The notes below the pieces were generated by a model. That model ran no database searches, had not been told where the DNA came from, and was given only the letters and a program-made list of their open reading frames with translations. Shown piece by piece: positions 12,690-22,928 of a DNA stretch of 64,000 nucleotides. Positions within the stretch are counted from its first letter, which is position 1, and each line of letters starts with the position of its first letter. A program made the position numbers and the translations under genes. Source of the stretch: Beverwykella pulmonaria (Eukaryota > Ascomycota > Dothideomycetes > Pleosporales > Melanommataceae); contig BCHH01000008.1 of assembly GCA_001599595.1 (NCBI GenBank), forward strand, positions 912,220 through 976,219, written 5' to 3'.

Positions 12690-13163
12690 CACAAAGTACT
12701 CTAGGTCGAGCATCTCCGAGGACTGGATATTGTGAGACGGCGCTTGAGCGACGGAATTGTCTCGGATGCATCTAGGATTTTGTCATAGACTTTTGACATT
12801 TGACTGGCGAAGAGGTCAATAGCACGCAGGCGGCTGGGAAAAGTTCAGCATACGCAGATAGACAAATGAAACAATCATGACCTGGCCAAGGTGTTGGTGA
12901 TGGTGGGCTTTGATGAGGCATGACGATCGGCTGTGTTATCTCCGAAACGTGGGGTTGTGTCACGTGGGGACCGTGCGCTGCTGGATTCGCCCCATGACAT
13001 CGCCGAGCTCGCCTTTAAGAATCGTCAAAGCCATTTTCTTCCCCATCGCCATCATTGCACACGCACACCACCGACCCTGCGCTCTAACCGTCCACGACTT
13101 CCATTTCCCGCCATCCATTGAACTTCCACGACCAACTTCACATACCACCCACAGCCTCTAGCC
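12690..13163. other. UBP14-ISU1 intergenic region
   Basis: Holds the UBP14 3' end and the ISU1 promoter. No convincing ORF, repeat or RNA gene is seen. Confidence 0.5.
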
Positions 13164-13953
13164 ATGTTCAGAAGAATCGCAGCGGCCGCCCCGGCCCACG
13201 CCGGCAGAGTGCTCTCAACCAGCGCCCGGCCGAATATCGCTTCTCCAATCCGCGCAGCAGCCCCCGTTACAGCATCGGCGAGCGGGCGGCGGCAGTACCA
13301 CGAGAAAGATAAGTAGCCCTCTGCGCGATGTCGAATTCGCAGTATATGTCGACAGCTTGACACGCAACCCGTTTTCCAAGCCTATCCATCGTGTAATCTT
13401 CTTTCGAATCTCAAACTGACTTCCTCTCACTGCTCGACCACTATAACAGGCCGCGCAATGTTGGATCCATGTCGAAAACCGATACAGACGTCGGGACGGG
13501 CCTCGTTGGTGCGCCCGCATGTGGAGACGTGATGAAACTCCAGATCCGAGTCGACCCGAACAACAATACCATCAGCGATGTCAAGTTCAAGACGTTTGGC
13601 TGTGGGAGTGCGATTGCGAGTTCGAGTTATCTGACCGAGTTGGTGCGGGGAATGAAGCTAGAGGATGCAGCTAAGATTCGGAATACGGAGATTGCAAAGG
13701 AGCTTTGCTTGCCTCCTGTGAAGTGTAAGTTTTCTTGAAAGGAGAGGGGAGAGAGATGATAGGAGTGGTTACTAACGAGTGTATCGTAGTGCATTGCTCC
13801 ATGCTTGCCGAAGACGCTATCAAATCCGCCATCTCAAACTACTACACCAAGAACCCCAACGCCCGACAAACAGATCTCGGCGGCACCTCCGCAGCGCTGC
13901 CCAAGGTGGAAGTTCAAACCATTACGGAGCAGCCGAAAGCCGCAACAGCTTAG
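13164..13953 (+). CDS. ISU1: Mitochondrial iron-sulfur cluster scaffold Isu1 (IscU family)
   Basis: Scaffold on which new [2Fe-2S] clusters are built in the mitochondrial matrix. Best model: exons 13164-13308, 13431-13724 and 13790-13953, about 200 residues. The N-terminus (MFRRIAAAAPAHAGRVLSTS) is Arg/Ala/Ser-rich with no acidic residues, as in a mitochondrial presequence. The scaffold part has the three conserved Cys sites (GAPACGD, GCGSAIASSS, LHCSMLAEDA) and the LPPVK chaperone-binding motif. With an AT-AC first intron (13309-13430) the junction reads YHEKVLDHYNRPRNVGSM, the conserved IscU sequence. A GT-AG alternative (13313-13449) also keeps frame but gives YHEKDKPRNVG and loses VLDHYNR. 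Intron 2 (13725-13789) is ordinary, with TACTAAC. The C-terminal tail beyond the IscU core is short and unremarkable. Confidence 0.95.
13309..13430 (+). other. Candidate AT-AC spliceosomal intron in ISU1
   Basis: The donor is G|ATAAGT and the acceptor CTCTCAC|TG, with a CTGAC branch-like motif about 12 nt upstream. The donor matches the U2-type AT-AC form (ATAAGT), not the U12 form (ATATCCTT). Removing it joins G+TG into the Val of VLDHYNRPRNVG. Confidence 0.75.
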
Positions 13954-15054
13954 GAAGCAGAAGGAAGCAAAATTGATTCCAGCAAAGGCGGGGCTCGGAG
14001 AATCGGAGATGTGTATTCCATATGACTTTGAAGGATATGGTTGGCTGGTTGGCATCAGGTCCCTCGCTTCTCTAGTACCTGATTGAGCTTGAGGCGTTTT
14101 CGGACAGTGCATGCAGGCTGTGCATGGGAAAATTGAAACTTGCCATAGATGCAAGATTGGGAAATTGCTGTGGATGGACGTGAATGCACGCCACATCCTA
14201 CATACCGTACATACAGAATCCTAGCAATCAATTCCAATATCCCAAGTGAAGCATTCTATGCATTGGAACGACCGTATCCATATTGGATCAGAGGTGGTGA
14301 GTTCGTTTGGCAAGGAAAAGCCAGAGGTTGGTTAGTGCGTGGATGATTTAAATTTTGTCTTGTAATGTCGCTCGATTGTTGTAACAGCAATCGAACTGAT
14401 ATAAGCACTTTTACAAGCTCGCCCCATCTGGCTCTCTGCGTCTTCGATGAGCTGAGTGTCACGCCACACTGTGGGGGGGAACCGAAGATCTGATAATGAA
14501 CGGACGGGGGCTGGGAGAATCTGATATCGCTTGGGGCCGTGCACTACAGGCAAGTCTGCACAAGTCATATGCTAATTAGAATCGTCTACGTTTCTCTGGC
14601 AAACGCTATAGTAACATACGAATCCTCACTATAAAGCCATAGGTCAACAATTGAAAGACCCAAGAAATGGCGGCAAGGAAAGAGCACGTCGTGAGTGCCC
14701 GATGTCGCTTCCACACAATGTACAAAATAGCAATTGCCCACCGTATCAATTCCTTTCCTGCACCTTCCAGCGACCTCCCACAGCTATATCGAGACGGCTC
14801 TTGTATACTCTATCTCCTGAGAGCTTTCTGTCGTATTTGGCCTACACTTCGAGTCGTCCCACTGCTTGTCCATTGGGGCTGGTGTAAAGGCCATTGGACA
14901 TTAATATTCTTCGTCGTCTTTGCAAAAAGCCTGGAAATTCACGGCGTATCGCACTCCTTGGGGCTTTCTAGAAGACACAACCATCAAGACGATCTTAGCA
15001 CAGGGCCTGGACATTGGCCATTTACGATTGAAAATATCGAACTCTTTGCAGTCT
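13954..15054. other. Intergenic stretch downstream of ISU1
   Basis: No recognisable gene. From about 14920 an open frame leads into the F-box relic, and part of this stretch may be its former 5' end. Confidence 0.4.
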
Positions 15055-16160
15055 TGTTTAGTCGCACTCCCTGACGAACTGCTTCTGCCAGTGTTCAAGT
15101 ACTCGTACAACCTAGAAAGCGAGATTCTCTTGAATGACAGGCACAGTCTCAGTCTTATCAGCCGTTATTTTTATCGCCTAAACATCAAATTCTTATACAA
15201 AAGCTTCTCTCTACATTCGGAATCACATCCGCATACATTCATGCGCCGGTGTTGAATTATTTGCTTGAACACCATCAACACAGGTAAATTTCTACTCCAC
15301 AGGCATACTCATCGAATGGGATTAAACTCTATGTTCTCGTCTTCAAGAAGAATGATATGGCACACAGATTCAGGCCCATGATGAAAGGATCAAAATCCCT
15401 TTTATTATACCCCAAAGTATTTGTACTTCGTTCATTGAATTATTTATTTCAAGGCGACCTCCCACAGTGACATCTAGCATTGCCAACATACAAAACTCAT
15501 AAAAATGTTGACTTCTCAAGAGGCTTGGCTTGATGCAGATTGTTCCTGGGGACATCACAGAGAAGCGCTCTTACACTTCCCGTTCAGTCTGAGCCTGGTC
15601 AACCAACATTTCCATCTTCTGATGACACCTTGATCTATAAGATCTGGGACCCGGAGCGTTGGTGGAAAACTCATTTGTTAACCCTAGATTGTTCTTGCGC
15701 ACAATAGCGGCCGATTCAAGCCTGGCAAACCAAGTTAAGGCCATGAAGTGAAAATTGCGCTTGGGATGACCGCAAAGACGCAAGTAAATGTTTGAAGGTA
15801 CTTTTTGAGCGGATTCGGAATCTCGAGCATTTAGAAATTTTCTAAAGTTGGCACGATAAGAGTTGGTTTGGTTGGGTTGACCTTCTCCACATTGGATCTC
15901 CACATCTATTTGTGCACTTCAAGTCAGTGACGCTAAGCTCTGACTTTCCCAATCAAAAATATCAAGCAATGTTCAAATCGTGGGGATCGACACGCGATGA
16001 TACTGGAATCAAAGATCTTATGACTCTCTTTCTTCTCTCGTCAATCCGTACTCTCAAATTTCAAGAGCCTTGTGTTTCAGACATGGAACACCTCTATCTC
16101 TTCCACCCTGTCAAGTTCGCCTTCGGGTTCCTCGAAAACTTAAGACTAGGGTGCTCTTGA
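15055..16160 (+). pseudogene. Decayed F-box protein gene
   Basis: Broken pieces of one protein run in order on the plus strand. An F-box-like start (LPDELLLPVFKYSYN, then LISRYFYRLNIKFLYKSFSL) occupies about 15063-15240. A frameshift near 15240 is followed by APVLNYLLEHHQHR. A WDPERWWKTHLLTLDCSCAQ piece ends in a stop near 15705. KCLKVLFERIRNLEHLEIF ends in a stop near 15842. Finally HFKSVTLSSDF leads into LSSIRTLKFQEP (15912-16160). Several stops and frame changes within about 1 kb, with no splice sites that repair them, indicate a pseudogene. In functional copies the F-box would bind Skp1 in an SCF ubiquitin ligase; the rest looks like the leucine-rich or unknown C-terminal part of fungal F-box proteins. 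Confidence 0.55.
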
Positions 16161-16513
16161 AGGTGGAAGAAGGCAACCTTATTGTGAGGTTAGCTGTTAA
16201 TGCAAAGGTCTCCAAACCACTCAGGCCAAAACACGAAAAGTCGCGAATCGCTTTCGACATCAACCACCTACCACACCACCATGTCGCGATCATTTGGTAC
16301 AGAAATTAGCGGCAATCGAAAGTGCAATGAAGAATTGACCCTGACCAACACGCAAGCATATTTCAAAGCGCGAGGAGGCGTTTGTAGTCACAGAGCTGAT
16401 GGCTAGCGCTGTCAGTGCGTCTTCCATCAAATTCTGTCAGTGCGGTGGCGCGCGCTACTCATTCATTCATGTATGACCAAACTCTCGAAACCGCGCCGAA
16501 TTCAGAGTATACG

Positions 16514-16521
16514 AGGCTGGG
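16514..16521. repeat. 8-bp flanking direct repeat (copy 1) of foldback element
   Basis: AGGCTGGG occurs here and again at 16686-16693, immediately outside the two inverted arms. Confidence 0.6.
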
Positions 16522-16685
16522 TTATCTTAGCGGGCTCAGACGGCGGAGGCTGCTTCGACGCCTGCTGCCTTTGTGCCTTGCTATTGATCAGACCAGGGGT
16601 GGTGGATGGGTGGCGTTTAGCTAGGCCACAAAAGGCGTAATTGGCGTCCAAGCATGCCTCTGCCGTCTGAGCCCGCTGAGATAAA
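16522..16685. mobile_element. Small foldback element / MITE
   Basis: The stretch is almost wholly an imperfect palindrome. The left arm begins TTATCTTAGCGGGCTCAGAC and continues through GACGCC and CCTTTGTGCC. The right arm, read on the minus strand, begins TTATCTCAGCGGGCTCAGAC and continues through GACGCC and CCTTTTGTGG. Arms of about 65-70 bp surround a loop of some 30 bp. Direct repeats AGGCTGGG lie on both sides. A non-coding ~164-bp element with long inverted repeats and an 8-bp duplication is what a MITE mobilised by a hAT-like transposase would leave, although the ends are not the usual hAT CAGGG. It sits about 170 bp upstream of the next start codon. Confidence 0.65.
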
Positions 16686-16693
16686 AGGCTGGG
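16686..16693. repeat. 8-bp flanking direct repeat (copy 2) of foldback element
   Basis: Second AGGCTGGG. The element-TSD boundary has one nucleotide of slack (16684 or 16685). Confidence 0.6.
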
Positions 16694-16853
16694 GGCCACC
16701 GTTAAATTTGAACATGCGCGAAAGCAACAACCTCGTATCTTCCTCGACAATATACAGTGCTCAGTCACCCCCAGGACAGTGGCTATTCTTCCCCCCTTTT
16801 AAAGATACCCCGCCACCTCGATCGCCATCCCGATTGCTAATCCCTCCAACGCA

Positions 16854-18060
16854 ATGGCCTCAAATGCTGGGCCGGTCACAACCCTCTTCACACCACCAGC
16901 ATCATGTACCGAAGTCATAACTTCCGGCACCAGTGACTACTTCCAAACAAGCTTTTCGTTGTTCATGGGAAACTTCAATGGCAAATATAAAGACAAGAAT
17001 TATTTAATCGCAGCGAAGGCTTGCTATCCTGCTCCCTCAAGCGGCGCGATTGACTACTGGGCAAATTACTATTACTCACCGGCGTATTGTCCAACGGGGT
17101 ATCTACCGGCTTGCAGCTATACGGCGGGAAGCCTGGGTGCTAGTATTTCGGCGTCGTTGTGCTGTCCCTCGTAGGTCTACGCTTTCCTTATGCTCGATGA
17201 CTACACTTCCAATTCGGACTCGCAAGATAGTCAGGCAGATTTGAGAAGAAATGAAGGATGGAACATTCCTGCTAGACCCCACTGTACATGTTAGCAGGCC
17301 GTTTACCAATTTCTCAAGTTTTACTATTGTTCTTTTCTCAGACTATATAGTATAGTATGTGGTGGGTGATCAATAGACTGATAGGCTTTATAGAGGCTTC
17401 GCCTGCGTAAACGGCTGGGCGCACGGCTGCCAGCGCCAAACCAACGGCGTTCTAACTAACATTTTCGTTGCCTCAGCACAAACTGCAACATACAACCCTT
17501 CTGAACCTCTGTTCACAACGACAGTAAACATACCGCAAACCATTTGGGGAGACGGGATTCCAGTTGCATGGCAGAAAACGGATACCAACATCCTCGCACT
17601 GATCGCCCAGCAGACTTCTGCAAAGGAGACAGTACCATCCACAACGCGTTCAAACTCAAATTCTGCATTCGACTTCACACCTTCATCTTCAATATCAGCT
17701 TCAAGTACAACGGGTACATCTTCATCTGCGCCACAAATCACTAACATAGACTCCAAATCCTCACTCAGCATAGGCGCGAAGGTTGGCATCGGCATTGGCG
17801 CTGCATTCTTCGCCATCATCCTCATATGTGCGGCGCTCTTCTATTTCCGCCGACGGTTGAAATCGCGAGGTCAAAGTGCTGCAACGTTCATGCAAGCGAA
17901 GAACGGAGCTCCGGTTGATAGGTATGCATATAAAAGTGAGCTTGAGGCTCCACCGGCGGAGCTTGTGGGCGACACTATGCGGGTAGAGCTACCTGCTCAT
18001 CAGAACAGTACCCAGGATGGGAGGGAGATAAGACATCAGGTGTTGGGAAAGAGTGCGTGA
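16854..18060 (+). CDS. Single-pass membrane protein with Ser/Thr-rich ectodomain, function unknown
   Basis: Two exons (16854-17170 and 17394-18060) give about 327 residues. The 223-nt intron has a GTAGGT donor and a TTTATAG acceptor. The first ~215 residues are Cys-containing and rich in Tyr, Ser and Thr (CTEVITSGTSDYFQTSF, YCPTGYLPACSY), followed by a Ser/Thr-rich stalk. One membrane segment follows (IGAKVGIGIGAAFFAIILIC), then a stop-transfer run FRRRLK and a cytoplasmic tail with YKSELEAPPAELVGD. This layout is common among fungal cell-surface proteins of unknown role, including WSC-like and stalk-anchored proteins, and the tail motif recurs in that group. I see no clear signal peptide, so a further upstream exon is possible. 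I did not recognise a named family. Confidence 0.7.
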
Positions 18061-18667
18061 ATAGAGACTCTGAGAAGGGGATGAAATAACGAGGAGTTGG
18101 ATGTTGGGTGTGTATTATAGAGTGATACCATCCGATTTCGAGTCTGCCTTTTCGCTGCGGTCGTTTCTATAGGTGATACGATTGGTGATTAGCAATTAAT
18201 GATTAATATTTGATTTAAGATGTTAGCCAGACCTGATGGATGCGTTAGGGCAGATATAATACGATGGCCGTTTTAATGTCCAATTAAATATCATTGCTGA
18301 AGACATATGTTGATTTAATAAATGACATCAAGAGACATGCTCGTGTATTTATTCAATTTCACACTCGTTCTAAGTAAGGGGGAAAGAGGGTCTACCTGCC
18401 TCTACAGTTTGCTGTTCTATTTAGCCAAAGGATCCGTATCTTGGAAAACAGTAGTAGAAATAGACATCGCAGACTATGCTTCTTCTGAGATGGAGATATC
18501 CAAAGAAACCCCCCCCCCCCCCCCAAAAAAAAGGCAATTATTAATTTGTACTCTAAAGTCAAGGGTATAGTACCACAACACCTCATAAAAGATAGAGGTC
18601 CATGCTCGTATCCTGATAAAATAATAAAAGTCAGAAAGCCACCCACACAGTTCGTCCAGTACTCTTC
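18061..18667. other. Convergent intergenic region with a C16-A8 tract
   Basis: 3' regions of the membrane protein (+) and the phosphatase (-). A homopolymer pair (16 C then 8 A) lies at 18509-18532. No gene is seen. Confidence 0.5.
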
Positions 18668-20512
18668 TCAATACACGAACTTTCGATTGCCCATAAGGTC
18701 CCACAGTTCTCGGACCACAACCTCCTGCTCCTTATTCTTAGCACCTCGAACGGCCAAGTAACAACGGCCCTCAAGCTCAGGGCTCCAGTCGTTTGGGTTG
18801 GCACTAGTCACTATGCCTCCCGCCTCCTCAAGGATGATCCATCCAGCGCAGACATCCCAGATCCAGCAACCACCCTCCCAAAAAATGTCAATTTGACCCG
18901 CGGCTACATAGCAAAAGTCTAGAGCTGCCGAGCCGGACGAGCGGATCGAATGCACCATGGCGCCGCCGGCGACTTTCGAGGAGAGAAGGGCTTTCGAAAC
19001 GTCCATCCGGAGCTCCCAATTGGGGCCATGGCGCTGAGAGCCCCACTCCACTGCGACCAGGCAGCCGTTCAGAGATGCTAGAGGAGCGGGGATCGGGCGA
19101 AGTGGGAGCCGGAGGGTAGAGCCGGAAGCATTGGTCAGGTGGGCACCTTGACCCTTGATGGCGGTGTACAAATCGTTCCGGAAAGGGTTGTACACCACAC
19201 CCACAACGGCCTTTTTGTTGATTGTCAAAGCTAGAGACACGGCAGTGTTTGGGAAGCCGTGGATGAAGTTTAGTGTACCGTCAATGGGATCGCACACGAA
19301 GGTTGGTGCGTCACGTAGCTTCTGGCCTTCCTTGAAAGTCTCTTCGCCGAGGAAGAGGATATTAGGGAAGCGTGATGCGAGGCGTGTGGCTACCATTGAC
19401 TCCACGGCTTTGTCTGTCTCAGTAACCCGATCGCTGCTATTCTTTTTCGTATCTGACTCAGTGCAAACCGATGGGTCAGCGTTGACCATCATCTCTCCGG
19501 CAACACGAGCGATGGAGATTAGCTCGTCTCGGATCTCGGTAAGAGTATGCTCACCCATATTGTATTGGGCAAGCATCGTCTTGATGTCTCCGGGAGAGTC
19601 GATTGGAGTAGGGAGCGTCGACGCGTCCGAGATATCAGCGCTGCTATAAACCATGTCGATATTGGGGTTCTTCTGGTTGGTGGTGTTGGAGGAAGGTATT
19701 TTATGGGATGTCTTAGTGGTTGAAGAGAAGTTTTGGCGTCGGCAGGGATTGATCTTGCTTTCTGTTGTGGACGTTGAGGAGAAGTATACTCGAGCTGTGG
19801 GGCGTCGAGCGGGTAGAGGGGGTTTTGGGGAGATAAAGGGAATTCGGGGCTCGAGGAGGCGAGTGAAATTTAAGTATCTGCCCTGAGCTGAGATGTGGCT
19901 CACCGCATGGCCCAGTGACTGTCGAGGGGCAGTGGGAACAATGTTGGTGGTCGAAGACAGTGACTGTCGAGCGACAATGGGAACAATGTTGCTAGTCCGA
20001 GAAAAGTAGGCCCGGGTCGTAGGATTTGAAGGCGGAATTGGAATGGGTTGCAATTGTGTGGAAGGAAGTAAGGGCTTCTGAATTCCAAGAAGGCGGGAAG
20101 AAACCGGTCCTCTTATGAGGGCGGGGTAGCAGTTCCTCGAGGGAGGAAGACAATTCACAGCACGGGCCAATGATTTGCCTCTCGGGTCTTTTTGGGTGGT
20201 TGAGAAAACGTGAGACAAGGATGTGGAAGTTGCAGGTGATTGCAATCGTGGCAAGGATCGTAGTGAAATCTGGACCTCCGCAAGATGGGGAGAATATATA
20301 CGTGACCTGCAGATGCTGGCCCAGACGATGAAAGCGCAATTCACTCTAAAACTCGGTGACTGCCCGCGAGTAATGGGTAAGTGAAACGTTGAGAAATTCC
20401 TTCCCCCGAGATAAGAACGCCCGAGAGCTGCCATTGCGGTGAGGGTGGAAATGGCTTTATCAAGGATCGAAACCGTTCTATCAGAAGCTGAGCCGCAACA
20501 TCTCTTCACCAA
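18668..20512 (-). CDS. Inositol-monophosphatase-like protein (QutG type) with long N-terminal extension
   Basis: The last 328 residues (from the Met at 19654) are a complete IMPase-fold phosphatase. Metal-binding motifs are GEETFKEG, DPIDGTLNFIHGFP (first Asp near residue 122 of this part) and the C-terminal WDVCAGWIILEEAGG. Fungal QutG and inositol-1-monophosphatases have this length; the likely reaction is Mg-dependent hydrolysis of inositol phosphates. The frame stays open for another 286 codons upstream to 20512, with no intron signals needed. That extension is rich in Arg, Ser, Thr and Pro and poor in acidic residues, and repeats YFS-S/R-TS motifs (RAYFSRTS, RVYFSSTS). This resembles mitochondrial leader sequence. 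I give the long form; the short start at 19654 is the conservative alternative. No quinate-pathway genes are nearby. Confidence 0.85.
   Translation of the reverse strand: MVKRCCGSASDRTVSILDKAISTLTAMAALGRSYLGGRNFSTFHLPITRGQSPSFRVNCAFIVWASICRSRIYSPHLAEVQISLRSLPRLQSPATSTSLSHVFSTTQKDPRGKSLARAVNCLPPSRNCYPALIRGPVSSRLLGIQKPLLPSTQLQPIPIPPSNPTTRAYFSRTSNIVPIVARQSLSSTTNIVPTAPRQSLGHAVSHISAQGRYLNFTRLLEPRIPFISPKPPLPARRPTARVYFSSTSTTESKINPCRRQNFSSTTKTSHKIPSSNTTNQKNPNIDMVYSSADISDASTLPTPIDSPGDIKTMLAQYNMGEHTLTEIRDELISIARVAGEMMVNADPSVCTESDTKKNSSDRVTETDKAVESMVATRLASRFPNILFLGEETFKEGQKLRDAPTFVCDPIDGTLNFIHGFPNTAVSLALTINKKAVVGVVYNPFRNDLYTAIKGQGAHLTNASGSTLRLPLRPIPAPLASLNGCLVAVEWGSQRHGPNWELRMDVSKALLSSKVAGGAMVHSIRSSGSAALDFCYVAAGQIDIFWEGGCWIWDVCAGWIILEEAGGIVTSANPNDWSPELEGRCYLAVRGAKNKEQEVVVRELWDLMGNRKFVY
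19914..20001. repeat. 45-bp tandem duplication in the phosphatase N-terminal region
   Basis: Two in-frame copies (19914-19958 and 19959-20001), each encoding an NIVP...RQSL unit. They start with AGTGACTGTCGAG and contain GGGAACAATGTTG. Confidence 0.8.
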
Positions 20513-20725
20513 TAAGCGGGGTCGACATCGTCGTAAAAAGCGGAGCTGATGCAGGCTGCATACGTCTGTTTTATTAGTTTCCGATGAGCTAAACAGTTTT
20601 TTGCTAGACGCAGAATGTCATACATGAATAGCGTATCCTCGGATAAACTTAAAAGGGTCAGCGATTGAATCATCCGAGAGCATTGTTTACAACCCTTACA
20701 GTTTTTGCCAGAACAGCGAAACTCC

Positions 20726-20752
20726 CTCAGGCAGATACAGTAGGGCTTTGAA
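20726..20752 (+). repeat. Dispersed short repeat, copy G (core only)
   Basis: CAGGCAGATACAGTAGGG followed by CTTTG matches the core shared by copies at 22989, 27589, 46658, 51860, 53831 and 59301. Confidence 0.55.
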
Positions 20753-21877
20753 AAGCTAGTTTGATCCTTTGGACCTCTCATCATAATCTCCTATATTGGC
20801 ACCTAGGTATGCCTCACTGAGTTTGTCTGTACACAACGTAGGCTAGCAATGTGCTATTCACCGCCTACTCTTCAGTTGGGCTCGAAGTCTGGCACTTTAT
20901 CGGCCAATTGTTCTTCAAGGGTTGTCAACGCGGCTTGCTAGGCCAGACCAGTAGAAAGATGTGGAAATTTGTCAATGTGGCGCCATATTTCAGGTTATGC
21001 GATCCAAGACAAACGCTAAGTGCGGTGCAGCGCCCTAACCGTAAACCAACCCGTGTGCATGAACTATTATCAGAACTCCTGCACCATGCCGTCTCTTTCA
21101 CGTGTAAGCCTTGACTTGGTCAATCCTAGTCGATGGGAATGCTGCTCCGGAGTCGAAGAGTAGCCTCGTGGTGAGCCGAGTCTTCCCGAGTCCAACCTCG
21201 GGCATGCGGCAATCTGACCACTGATTCTGGACAAGGAACTTCCGTGTTATTTTGTTGTTATTTTGAGAAAAAGGTATGTGTGCCGAGGAATCTATATTGC
21301 CCTGCTGAAGTTGGATTTGGCAAGTTGGAGGGTTGAACGACAGACGCCATCGTTGTCCTAGTTGTGTGATTTGATGTGCGGATCATAATATTGAAGCGCT
21401 CGCTGGTATATGCGGTGACTAATTGTACAATCTAGAGCATTCTCTTCACTGCCACCCTTTTGCAATTGATGGATGAGATATAAGATGGTGGTGGGTGTCG
21501 CTCACATCGGAACTGCTCAGCGTTGATGTTGGCATTTTCTCGGGTATACTTTCTTCCTATTTTCACCTCAGACCATGCCTCACGTGAGCATCATTGTCAA
21601 CAAACATTCACATCTTGCATTTCGACTCACGATAACTGATCGCTATAATCTATACGTCCCCTAAGCAATAAAACTAAAGGGGCTTTCTGAAGACAATTTT
21701 GGAACTTGGGGGCGTCACATTTCAGCTCTTTGTGCACAAGCAACAAGGACCACATACTGCCTGGTTTCAACTCCGAAGAGAAATAACCGAGTGGAATCCA
21801 ATCCTAGACTGAGGGCAAGATGACCTATGTTCTTTAATTATGACCTAATCTTCTTGCCAACAAGCCCTTTACAAGCT

Positions 21878-21883
21878 TATAAA
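21878..21883 (+). promoter_or_regulatory. TATA box for the F-box-like gene
   Basis: TATAAA lies 84 bp upstream of the proposed start codon and is followed by a pyrimidine-rich stretch. Confidence 0.5.
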
Positions 21884-21961
21884 GACCTTCCTGTCTACTA
21901 CTTCTGTTATTCTCCTCAAACATAGGAACAAACAGTACATCTTCAATTAACCACTTTTCCA

Positions 21962-22928
21962 ATGTGAGAGATAATTGGCTTGCCTGAACTCATCTTAAAA
22001 CCACTGACACGTTTCCAGGGTTGACCAGAAATCCGCTCAAAAGCCACGCCATGTCCGCCACACCACCTCCAGAGCCACGCGCCGCTCCTTACAATCAATC
22101 ACACCATCAACTTCCCATCCCCAGCTCCAAAGCCCCCTCTTCAGCACCCTACCCTTCGAAATCCGGACCTTAATCTTCGAACACGCCGTCTGCCAACACC
22201 GCGACCCCTCCCTGCCCATCCAGCCCCAATCATACATGTACCGGCCTGGCCACACCTGCTTTCCTTCCCTATCCACAACCCTCCTGCGTACCTGCCGCCT
22301 GATCTTCTACGAGACCCATTCCCTTCCTCTTATGAGCGCCACGCACCACGCGTTTCAAACCAGCTCTTTTACAGGAGGCAGCGACATGTACAGCGACAAT
22401 ACCGATCATTACTTATATCACATGTCGAGCCAGCAGGGAGCGCATCTGTATCATCTACACCACACCATAGGTGTAGTCGGAGTCCCCAGATTCAATGCGT
22501 ACACTCAGCATTCGCATCTGCACTGGAAGAAAATCACCTGGACCATGCGGATATACAGGTTGGGTAAAATGTTTGATGACCAAGAAATAGTGCGCAATCT
22601 TGAAGACGTTGTGTTGCCTCATACTTGTCAGGAAGTCAATCTGGAGCTGGAGGTGCTGGTAGACAAATACCGGCTGGGGGAGCTTTTGGAGTGGCATGCT
22701 GCGGAGTGTAAGAAGGTAGATTTGAAGAGGAGAGAAGGGGAGGAGTTGAGGTTCGATGAGAAGAGCTCGAAAGATTATACATGGGTTGATAGCGGGAAAG
22801 ATTTGTATTATGTGATTAGGCTGTGTTGGAGGTCCGAAGTGCCCAGGAGGCAATATATGTATCTTGATCGTTGGAATTGTCTTGAAACAAGTGGGTTGGC
22901 TAAAGATGTGGAAAAGAAAACGGCATGA
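21962..22928 (+). CDS. F-box-like protein (LPxEIR family), start codon split by an intron
   Basis: The diagnostic segment SPLFSTLPFEIRTLIFEHAV places this in the large fungal family whose F-box-like N-terminus (LPxEIRxxIxE) precedes an unknown domain. Proposed exons are 21962-21963 and 22019-22928, giving about 303 residues. The two nucleotides AT join G after a 55-nt intron (GTGAGA donor, CTGAC branch, TTTCCAG acceptor), giving MVDQKSAQKP. Without that intron the frame has an upstream stop and its first Met lies beyond the LPFEIR motif. The competing ATG at 22051 starts a different frame that ends before the motif; it would need one extra C in a C run near 22135. The C-terminal two thirds (WKKITWTMRIYRLGKMF and a charged end) resemble family members but give no function. 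A TATA box lies upstream. Confidence 0.7.

Larger units (their letters stand above)
20513..21961. other. Gene-free stretch (1.45 kb)
   Basis: Contains one dispersed-repeat copy (20726-20752) and the promoter of the next gene. No supported gene. Confidence 0.5.

Noticed and set aside
13313..13449. GT-AG reading of ISU1 intron 1
   Set aside because: It removes the conserved VLDHYNR and has a weak GTAGCC donor. I keep it only as a possible alternative splice form.
18668..20512. Quinate-utilisation cluster around the QutG-like gene
   Set aside because: No quinate dehydrogenase, dehydroquinase, permease or QutA/QutR-like genes are nearby.
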